A stretch of 64,000 nt of DNA from JACOND01 sp051011135 (GTDB lineage: Bacteria > Bdellovibrionota > Bdellovibrionia > Bdellovibrionales > UBA1609). Within the stretch, counting starts at the first letter, position 1. Each line of letters begins with the position of its first letter. Position numbers and translations under genes: made by a program. The notes beneath the pieces are model-generated. The model saw only the letters and a list, made by a program, of their open reading frames with translations. It was not told the DNA's origin and did not search any database. The DNA lies in contig JBPCUO010000056.1 of assembly GCA_051011135.1 (NCBI GenBank), positions 46,866 to 110,865 of the forward strand, in the 5' to 3' direction. Shown piece after piece: positions 52,846-59,540 of the stretch.

Positions 52846-54924
52846 ATGAAAAGGAACTTAATAAAACTTATGAGTAAGAAAATCCTTAACAAAATTCAAG
52901 ATTTAAAAAAACAAATCCTTTATCACGATCATTTGTATTATAATCTAGATCAATCCAAAATTTCTGACTTTGAATATGACCTTCTCTATAAAGAACTTGC
53001 AGATCTTGAGCAGCAATATCCTGAGCTTAAAACAGAAGATTCTCCTACGCAAAGAATGCCTGGGAAACCCTTAGATAAATTTCAAAAAGAGTCTCATCGT
53101 CAAATGATGCTCTCTTTACAAAATAGTTACTCTCAAAAAGAGGTGGAAGATTTTTACAATAGAATGAAAAAACTTTTAGAAATAGAGGAGCCTGAATTTT
53201 TTTTAGAACCTAAATTTGATGGAGCGGCTGTAGAGTTAATTTATGAAAAGGGTCTGCTTACAAAAGCTCTCTCTCGAGGAGATGGTAAAGTGGGAGAAAA
53301 TATTACTCAAAATATCAAAACCATTCGTGAAATTCCTTTAAAACTTGCAGGCAAAAAGGAGCAAAAAATACCTCGGCTTTTGGAAGTAAGAGGAGAAGTT
53401 ATTATTTTTAAAAAAGATTTTGAACAAATTAACAAACAACAAGCTGAACTGGGAGAGCCTTTGTTTGCAAATCCTAGAAATTTAGCCTCAGGCTCCTTAA
53501 GGCAATTAGATTCTAGTATTGCTGCTAGAAGACCTCTTCGTTTTTACGCTCATAGCTTAGGGGCTTATGATGAAATTACTATCTCTACTCAAAAAGATTT
53601 TATCAATCTATTAAAATCTTTTTCTCTGCCCTGTTTTGAAAGTAAAAACTTAAAACAAATACCAAATCTTTATAAAGTGTCCCGATCTTTAAAAGAAATT
53701 TTGAAATACTATTCAGAGGTTGAAAAAGTTCGCTCCCTCCTGCCTTTTGAAATTGATGGAATTGTCATAAAAATAAATTCTTTAGAGCTCCAAAAACAAG
53801 TTGGTCAAATTGCTAGAAGTCCTAGGTGGGCTATTGCTAGTAAATTTCATCCTGAAGAATCAATAACTCAAGTTAAGGATATTGTTTTACAAGTGGGACG
53901 AACTGGAATTGTCACCCCTGTTGCTATTATGGAGCCGGTTCTTTTATCAGGTGTCACTATTCGCCAAGCAAGTCTTCATAACTTTAAAGAAGTCGGGAGA
54001 AAAGATATTCGTTTAAATGATTTTGTGGTTATTCATAGAGCAGGAGATGTTATACCAGAAATTTTAAAATCTTTACCTCATAAGAGAAAGAAAAATTCTC
54101 AAGCTCTTAAAGCTCCTACTCATTGTCCTGTTTGTAAAAAAACTCTTTATCCTGATGGAGATTACCTAAGATGCCAGAATATTTTTTGTGATTCTATTCG
54201 AGAACGAACTTTGATTCACTTTGCTTCAAAAAAAGCTATGAATATAGAATTTTTAGGAGAGAAAAACATAAAAAAATTCTATCAATGGGGTTGGCTGCCT
54301 AATTTTTCTTCTTTTTATGATCTTCCTAATAAGCCTTTAGCAGAACAGGAAGGTTTTGGAAAAAAATCTTATGATTTGCTTTTAAAAAGTTTAGAAAATA
54401 GCAAGCAAACAACTCTTCCTAAACTTCTTTTTTCTTTAGGAATTCAAAATATTGGAGAACAAACTGCTCAAAGAATTAGTGAGACAGTCTGTAAAAATCT
54501 TCTTGCTAAAAATTATAATCTTAAAAAGATTATTCCTCTCTTGCAAAAATTAAAAGAAGAAGATCTCGTAGAAATTACAGATATAGGCCCTACAGTTGCT
54601 AAATCATTCACAGATGCTTTTCAAAATAAAAATTTAATAAAAGATCTTATCAATCTTGAAAAAAAAGGATGTACTTTTATAAAAGAAATTAAAGGCACCA
54701 AGCTCCAAGGTCTTCAATTTGTTATCACAGGAACTTTTGATATAGGACGAAAAGAACTGGAGGATCTCATCAAACAACAAGGGGGACATGTCCTGGCTCA
54801 AATTAGTCAAAAAACCAATTATTTACTAATAGGCAACCAGCCAGGTTCTAAAAAAGAAAAAGCCAAAAAATTAAATATTCCGTTGCTTCAATGGGAAGAG
54901 TTTAAAAAACTATCTTCTCTTTAA
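52846..54924 (+). CDS. ligA: NAD-dependent DNA ligase
   Basis: Replicative DNA ligase. Adenylation lysine in EPKFDGAAVEL near residue 124, NAD site YHDHLYYNLDQSKISDFEYD, OB fold (QVGRTGIVTPVA), a four-cysteine zinc finger (CPVC ... CQNIFCDS), helix-hairpin-helix repeats and a C-terminal BRCT domain (GLQFVITGTFDIGRKELE). 692 residues, normal. The start may be ATG 52846 or ATG 52870 (MSKKILNKIQ); neither has a good ribosome site. The 3' end overlaps the convergent histone-like gene by 4 nt. Confidence 0.97.
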   Translation: MKRNLIKLMSKKILNKIQDLKKQILYHDHLYYNLDQSKISDFEYDLLYKELADLEQQYPELKTEDSPTQRMPGKPLDKFQKESHRQMMLSLQNSYSQKEVEDFYNRMKKLLEIEEPEFFLEPKFDGAAVELIYEKGLLTKALSRGDGKVGENITQNIKTIREIPLKLAGKKEQKIPRLLEVRGEVIIFKKDFEQINKQQAELGEPLFANPRNLASGSLRQLDSSIAARRPLRFYAHSLGAYDEITISTQKDFINLLKSFSLPCFESKNLKQIPNLYKVSRSLKEILKYYSEVEKVRSLLPFEIDGIVIKINSLELQKQVGQIARSPRWAIASKFHPEESITQVKDIVLQVGRTGIVTPVAIMEPVLLSGVTIRQASLHNFKEVGRKDIRLNDFVVIHRAGDVIPEILKSLPHKRKKNSQALKAPTHCPVCKKTLYPDGDYLRCQNIFCDSIRERTLIHFASKKAMNIEFLGEKNIKKFYQWGWLPNFSSFYDLPNKPLAEQEGFGKKSYDLLLKSLENSKQTTLPKLLFSLGIQNIGEQTAQRISETVCKNLLAKNYNLKKIIPLLQKLKEEDLVEITDIGPTVAKSFTDAFQNKNLIKDLINLEKKGCTFIKEIKGTKLQGLQFVITGTFDIGRKELEDLIKQQGGHVLAQISQKTNYLLIGNQPGSKKEKAKKLNIPLLQWEEFKKLSSL

Positions 54925-55145
54925 ATATCTGATGAAGGGGGGTTTAAAAGCGCATCTAAATTAGGAACATGAGAAGCTTTAACAGTTTTTAATTTATCTG
55001 CAACAACTCTTTCCGCTGCCTGAGCGCAAACTTTCATACAAACTTTTTCAAGCTCTCGATTCAGTGTTGAAATCGCTTCATCTGAAGTTCTTAGTCCCTT
55101 TTCTTTAAATATATCTTTAATTTTTTTTGTTACTAGTAAAGCCAT
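54921..55145 (-). CDS. bacterial histone-fold DNA-binding protein (Bd0055-like)
   Basis: 74 residues. The layout is helix (KKIKDIFKEKG), loop (LRTS), long central helix (SDEAISTLNRELEKVCMKV onward to ADK), loop (LKTVKASHV) and a short third helix, that is, a single histone fold. The RTS before the central helix and KTV after it match the positions of the DNA-contacting loops in archaeal histones and in the Bdellovibrio bacteriovorus histone Bd0055. A 14-residue tail (LDALLNPPSSDI) follows. Two Cys lie in the central helix. The ribosome site (AAAGGAGGG, 6 nt before the ATG) is the strongest in the window, as expected for an abundant chromatin protein. Homology is by eye. Confidence 0.75.
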   Translation of the reverse strand: MALLVTKKIKDIFKEKGLRTSDEAISTLNRELEKVCMKVCAQAAERVVADKLKTVKASHVPNLDALLNPPSSDI

Positions 55146-55170
55146 GAAGCCCTCCTTTTGTTGTAAATTT

Positions 55171-55380
55171 TTATTGTTTTCCTTTAGAGTTTCCTTTTAT
55201 TTTTTTATCTTTTCTTTTTTTAGAATAAGATTCTCTATCAAGATAAGAAAGTAATTTATCGTATTTATTATCTTCTAAATTTTCACCACGAGAATACAAG
55301 CAAGTATCACTAGAAAATGATTTTAAATCGGCAAAAGTTCCAAAAGTTAAAAATACACTCATCACAATCAATACTGTCAT
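55171..55380 (-). CDS. small secreted basic protein
   Basis: Not recognised. 69 residues: signal peptide (MTVLIVMSVFLTFGTFA), then a short mature region with one Cys and a lysine-rich C-terminus (SYSKKRKDKKIKGNSKGKQ). A good ribosome site (AGAGGGG, 8 nt before ATG) argues that it is a real gene. It starts 86 nt after the vWA gene and ends 25 nt before the histone-like gene, and could share either transcript. Confidence 0.55.
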   Translation of the reverse strand: MTVLIVMSVFLTFGTFADLKSFSSDTCLYSRGENLEDNKYDKLLSYLDRESYSKKRKDKKIKGNSKGKQ

Positions 55381-55466
55381 TGGTTTACCCCTCTTTATTA
55401 ATTATGATAAATAAGGCTGATTAAAACAATAAAAAAAATCACTTTCTCTCATTTTGAAACATCTTT

Positions 55467-56615
55467 TTACTGTTTTGAGCTTGTTTTATAGTAAACAACA
55501 ACTTTCATAGGATCTGCTACTTTTCGATTAAAGATAATTCTTTTACCTACTAAAGACCAAGGTATTTCTCTATAAAGCTTATCAACAAAATCTATTTCAA
55601 CCGTTTCTGGTATAGGCTTGTTTTTTAAAACCAGACTATTATTTAAAGTCTGTTTGATATGCTTAGATATTGTTCTTAACTGAAGTCCATAGTCTTTTGT
55701 ACAGATACTAATATTTTGGCCTTTTGTAATCTGGGCTAATTCCATAATAATAGATCCCACACTAGCCACTCCAGAATGGCTCTGTTCTTGTCTACGACAA
55801 TTATCATTTGTAATAACAATATTAAAATTTATAAAATTCTTATTTTGACCTTTAAAAGTTTCATTAAAAGAATCAACAACTTCTTGAGCGCGAGTTGCTC
55901 TCCGTGTATCGTCAGATCTTTCATCTTCATTGCCTATAATAATAGTTACTAAATCTGCTTCTGGTCGAAAAAAATCTTTATTATCTAAATCATATCTTTC
56001 AATAGCAGATTTTAAAGACCTTAAAGGTTGTTCTGAGTTACCACTGCAATAAGGAGGTTTTTTACAATCAATACCTAAAGCATGAGAAAGAGTATGGTAG
56101 AAAATTTTTTTATAATTTGATTTTTTTCTATTTAAAATTCTTGATGATAAAACTTGCCCATTTAATTCTAAATTCATCAAGCGCCCATATCTGGGTTTTT
56201 TAGAATGAACATAGTTCTGCCATTTATCTTGAAAGATCTCTTTTTGGCCCCTTCCATGATTAGCGGTAATAAAACCTATCTGCCAATCATAACCTTTTAT
56301 CACTGATAAAAGATCGGAAAGAGATTGTCCTAATTGGTCGAGATGATGGAACATCGATTGTGAAGAATCAACCACCATTAAAATATCCACCTTTGAAGTT
56401 TGATACCCACCTACTTCAAAGACTTCTTTTTTTTCATGTGGTTTTGGTTCTTTCTCAAAAATACTAGCAACAGCGATTTCTTGATCCGATAAGCCTCTAA
56501 AATGAACTTGATTTTCCACGCAAGACACCGAGAAAAGACTTAAAAAAAGCATAAAAGTTTTTTTACTTCTTATCTGATTATTCTGATTTAATAAATTAAA
56601 TAAAATTCTACTCAA
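55467..56615 (-). CDS. vWA-domain lipoprotein
   Basis: 382 residues. Lipoprotein signal with acylation site FSVSC (Cys32). A von Willebrand A domain follows with an intact MIDAS: VDILMVVDSSQSM (DxSxS near residue 82), HGRGQKE, and a third-site Asp in VTIIIGNEDERSDDT. The C-terminal part (IDFVDKLYREIPWSLVGKRI) is beta-rich. Metal-dependent binding to a protein ligand on the outer membrane is the likely role. Start is TTG 56615 with a strong AGGGGG 6 nt upstream. Last gene of a three-gene operon with the 113-aa protein and the response regulator. Confidence 0.82.
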   Translation of the reverse strand: MSRILFNLLNQNNQIRSKKTFMLFLSLFSVSCVENQVHFRGLSDQEIAVASIFEKEPKPHEKKEVFEVGGYQTSKVDILMVVDSSQSMFHHLDQLGQSLSDLLSVIKGYDWQIGFITANHGRGQKEIFQDKWQNYVHSKKPRYGRLMNLELNGQVLSSRILNRKKSNYKKIFYHTLSHALGIDCKKPPYCSGNSEQPLRSLKSAIERYDLDNKDFFRPEADLVTIIIGNEDERSDDTRRATRAQEVVDSFNETFKGQNKNFINFNIVITNDNCRRQEQSHSGVASVGSIIMELAQITKGQNISICTKDYGLQLRTISKHIKQTLNNSLVLKNKPIPETVEIDFVDKLYREIPWSLVGKRIIFNRKVADPMKVVVYYKTSSKQ

Positions 56616-56625
56616 GCAGGCCCCC

Positions 56626-56967
56626 TTAACTTGATTTATTCTTAATTTGATTTTTTTTCAATTCCTTTTTTTTCTCTTTAGGAAATAATTCTAATCTCTT
56701 TTTGAAGTCTTCCACCCTCGGTAGGATAGCACTAGAGACATCACGATGAATAGCCTTTTTTTGAGATGGAAAATTTTTCCTATTTCGAATAATTTTTACA
56801 CTATCTGCACTCACCTGATGAAGCAGCTTTGTCCCTAAATAGTCTTTACCAGCATGAACCAGATAATCCTCTAAAGTTTTGCCATCAAATTTTATTTGAA
56901 GAATAAATACTACTAAAAAAGTAGAAATTAATTTTAAACCAAAAGAAATAAGACGAAATAAAAACAT
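56626..56967 (-). CDS. membrane-anchored protein of unknown function
   Basis: Not recognised. 113 residues: an N-terminal membrane helix (about 5-25, FRLISFGLKLISTFLVVFIL), a middle region (GKTLEDYLVHAGKDYLGTKL) and a very basic C-terminus (KEKKKELKKNQIKNKSS). It starts 1 nt after the response regulator stop and ends 10 nt before the vWA lipoprotein gene, so it is cotranscribed with both. Could be a membrane partner of either. Confidence 0.7.
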   Translation of the reverse strand: MFLFRLISFGLKLISTFLVVFILQIKFDGKTLEDYLVHAGKDYLGTKLLHQVSADSVKIIRNRKNFPSQKKAIHRDVSSAILPRVEDFKKRLELFPKEKKKELKKNQIKNKSS

Positions 56968-56968
56968 A

Positions 56969-57340
56969 TTAGGCCGCTCCGGCTTTTTCTAAAGATTGAA
57001 TAAGCCTTTGTTCTTCAAAAGGTTTAAATAAATAATCAAAACACCCTGTTTCTAAAGCTTTAGAAACAATATGTTCTTCTTTTAAACTGGAACAAACTAT
57101 CGTAGAAATTGCCGGATATTTTTTTTTAACTTGAACAATAAAATTTAAAGTGTCTTGCTCTGGCATCACAAGATCTAAACAAATAATATTTGGATTTTGT
57201 TGTTCTATTAAACTCCAAGCATCTGCAATTTGATCTATTTTACCAACAACAATAAACCGATGCTTTTCTATTAAAAGACTCAGGCTTTCACGAAATAAAT
57301 GATTGTCATCAATAATTAAAACTTTCAGGGCTTCTGACAT
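56969..57340 (-). CDS. single-domain response regulator (CheY-like)
   Basis: A receiver domain alone, 123 residues. Acidic pocket Asp11-Asp12, phospho-acceptor Asp56 (CLDLVMP), switch Ser84 (IVCSS) and conserved Lys107 (FKPF). There is no output domain, so it acts by protein contact or in a phosphorelay. No histidine kinase lies in the window. It heads an operon with a membrane protein and a vWA lipoprotein, and follows the groESL terminator after about 85 nt that must hold its promoter. Confidence 0.93.
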   Translation of the reverse strand: MSEALKVLIIDDNHLFRESLSLLIEKHRFIVVGKIDQIADAWSLIEQQNPNIICLDLVMPEQDTLNFIVQVKKKYPAISTIVCSSLKEEHIVSKALETGCFDYLFKPFEEQRLIQSLEKAGAA

Positions 57341-57425
57341 TCTTATATTTTAATGTGATTCGATACTATTTTGAAAACAGATCTAAGAAGTCTATTCTAA
57401 AGGCTGGAGTTTTAAAAACTTAAAA

Positions 57426-57454
57426 AAAAGCCCAAACGAAATGTTTGGGCTTTT
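57426..57454 (-). terminator. intrinsic terminator of groESL
   Basis: Perfect 12-bp stem (AAAAGCCCAAAC and its complement) with a 5-nt loop; on the minus strand it is followed by a run of eight Ts. It lies 11 nt after the groEL stop. Confidence 0.9.
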
Positions 57455-57464
57455 AAGAAGTTAT

Positions 57465-59105
57465 TTACATCATAGGCATTCCACCCATTCCACCACCGCC
57501 GGCTGGCATAGGAGGAGGGGTATCTTTTTTAGGTTCATCAGCAACCATTGCTTCTGTTGTTAGCATTAAAGAGGCTACAGAACTTGCATACTCTAAAGCA
57601 CAACGAACAACTTTTTTAGGATCAATAACACCTGTTTTTACAAGATCTTCATATTTTCCTGTCCAAGCATTAAAACCATAATTTAGATTTTGTTTTTCTC
57701 CAAGAGTTCGATCTAAAATAATAGCTCCGTCCACTCCTGCATTGGCAGCAATCTGCCGTATAGGAATTTCACAAGCTTTTTTAACAATGTTCACACCAAA
57801 TTGTTCCTCTTCTTCGACTTTAAGTTGATCTAAATTACGAGAAGCTCTTAAAAGCGCTACTCCACCACCCGGAACAATTCCTTCTTCCACAGCAGCGCGA
57901 GTTGAGTTTAAAGCATCTTCTACACGAGCTTTCTTTTCTTTCATTTCAACTTCAGAAGGAGCTCCAACATGAATAACAGCAACTCCACCAGATAATTTCG
58001 CTAATCGTTCTTGAAGTTTTTCTTTATCATAATCAGAAGTAGATTCTTCAATTTGTAATCGAATTTGTTTTACACGACTATCAATAGCCGTCTTTTCTCC
58101 TGCTCCACTTACAATTGTTGTATTGTCTTTATCAATAACAACTCGTTTAGCCTGACCTAGTGATTTAACAGAAGTATCTTCTAAATTCATACCTGTATCC
58201 TCGCTGATCACTTCTCCTTTTGTTAAAATAGCAATATCTTCTAAAAGTTCTTTTCTGCGATCTCCAAATCCAGGAGCTTTCACAGCAGCAACTTGAAGAG
58301 TTCCACGAAGTTTATTAACAACTAAAGTTGCTAAAGCTTCTCCTTCAACATCTTCTGCTATAATCAAAAGAGGCTTTCCAGATTGAACAACTCCCTCAAG
58401 AAGTTTTACAATATTTTTCATTGAACTTATCTTTTTATCAAAAATAAGCATGTAACAATTTTCTAGGACTGTTTCCATTCTCTCTGCATTCGTAATAAAA
58501 TAAGGAGATAAGTAACCACGATCAAATTGCATACCTTCTACAACATCTAATTCTGTCATAAAAGTTTTGCTTTCTTCTATAGTGATCACACCTTCTTGGC
58601 CTACTTTTTCCATGGCTTTAGCAATAATTTCTCCAACTTCCTTATCATTATTTCCAGAAATAGTTCCTACTTGAGCAATCTCAGTTTTTCCTTTAACAGG
58701 TTGAGATAATTTTCCAAGTTCTTCTTTAATAAATTGAACGGCTTTGTCTATTCCTCTTTTAATTTGAGTTGGATTATGGTTAGCACTAATGTATTTTAAG
58801 CCTTCATTATATATCGCTTGAGCTAATATTGTTGCAGAAGTTGTTCCATCTCCCGCTTCATCATTGGTTTTACTGGCTACTTCTTTAACCATTTGAGCAC
58901 CCATATTTTCAAATTTATTTTTTAATTCAATTTCTTTTGCAACTGTCACTCCATCCTTTGTAATTAAAGGAGCTCCAAAAGATTTTTCAATAGCTACATT
59001 TCGTCCTTTTGGACCTAAAGTAGTTTTTACAGCATCTGCCAGAACATTTACTCCCTTTGCAATAGAGCTTCTAGCTTCTGTACTGAAACGCAATTCTTTA
59101 CTCAT
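57465..59105 (-). CDS. groEL: chaperonin GroEL
   Basis: 60-kDa chaperonin subunit. Highly conserved motifs: TLGPKGRNVAIEKSFGAP, the ATP site GDGTTSATILAQAI near residue 86, VQEGVITIEESKT-like VGQEGVITIEESKT, and the C-terminal Gly/Met tail (GGGGMGGMPMM). 546 residues, normal. Cotranscribed with groES, 31 nt apart, and ended by a strong hairpin. Only one copy is in the window. Confidence 0.98.
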   Translation of the reverse strand: MSKELRFSTEARSSIAKGVNVLADAVKTTLGPKGRNVAIEKSFGAPLITKDGVTVAKEIELKNKFENMGAQMVKEVASKTNDEAGDGTTSATILAQAIYNEGLKYISANHNPTQIKRGIDKAVQFIKEELGKLSQPVKGKTEIAQVGTISGNNDKEVGEIIAKAMEKVGQEGVITIEESKTFMTELDVVEGMQFDRGYLSPYFITNAERMETVLENCYMLIFDKKISSMKNIVKLLEGVVQSGKPLLIIAEDVEGEALATLVVNKLRGTLQVAAVKAPGFGDRRKELLEDIAILTKGEVISEDTGMNLEDTSVKSLGQAKRVVIDKDNTTIVSGAGEKTAIDSRVKQIRLQIEESTSDYDKEKLQERLAKLSGGVAVIHVGAPSEVEMKEKKARVEDALNSTRAAVEEGIVPGGGVALLRASRNLDQLKVEEEEQFGVNIVKKACEIPIRQIAANAGVDGAIILDRTLGEKQNLNYGFNAWTGKYEDLVKTGVIDPKKVVRCALEYASSVASLMLTTEAMVADEPKKDTPPPMPAGGGGMGGMPMM

Positions 59106-59136
59106 TATTTACCTCCACTTGTAAATGATTGATTTA

Positions 59137-59430
59137 TCAATTTAATACTCCATAAATATCTTCTTCTTTCATCATAAGATACTCATCACCTTCCATTTTA
59201 AATTCTGTTCCTGAATATTTTCCAAAAAGAACGGTATCACCCGTTTTAATTTCTAAAGGAACAACTTTTCCATCAGTATTCACTCGTCCTTTTCCTGTAG
59301 AAACAACTTTTCCTTTCACAGGCTTTTCTTTAGCAGTTTCAGGAATGATAATTCCTCCTGCTGTTTTAGACTCTTGAGCCAAGCGTTTTACAATAATACG
59401 ATCTTGTAAAGGTCTTATATTTAATGACAT
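59137..59430 (-). CDS. groES: co-chaperonin GroES
   Basis: Heptameric lid of GroEL. IRPLQDRIIVKRL at the start, the mobile loop (ESKTAGGIIIPE), and GDTVLFGKYSGTEF. 97 residues, normal. Strong ribosome site (AAGGGGGG, 6 nt before ATG). First gene of the operon, behind a sigma32-like promoter. Confidence 0.97.
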   Translation of the reverse strand: MSLNIRPLQDRIIVKRLAQESKTAGGIIIPETAKEKPVKGKVVSTGKGRVNTDGKVVPLEIKTGDTVLFGKYSGTEFKMEGDEYLMMKEEDIYGVLN

Positions 59431-59467
59431 TTTTGCCCCCCTTGTTAATTAATTGAAAGTATCACTT

Positions 59468-59496
59468 AATTAGGGATTTATAGCGCTAAAGTCAAG
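59468..59496 (-). promoter_or_regulatory. sigma32-like heat-shock promoter of groESL
   Basis: Minus strand: CTTGACT, a 14-nt spacer and CCCTAATT, close to the sigma32 consensus CTTGAAA-N13-15-CCCCATNT. It lies about 40 nt before groES, just after the uvrA stop. No CIRCE (TTAGCACTC-N9-GAGTGCTAA) is present. Confidence 0.55.
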
Positions 59497-59540
59497 CCTA
59501 AGCCTCAAAATAATAGTAATTACAAGGTTTGATGCTCGAT

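Noticed and set aside
59431..59540. CIRCE operator before groES
   Set aside because: No TTAGCACTC-N9-GAGTGCTAA pattern; the nearby TTAATTAATT...TTAATTA similarity is only AT-richness.
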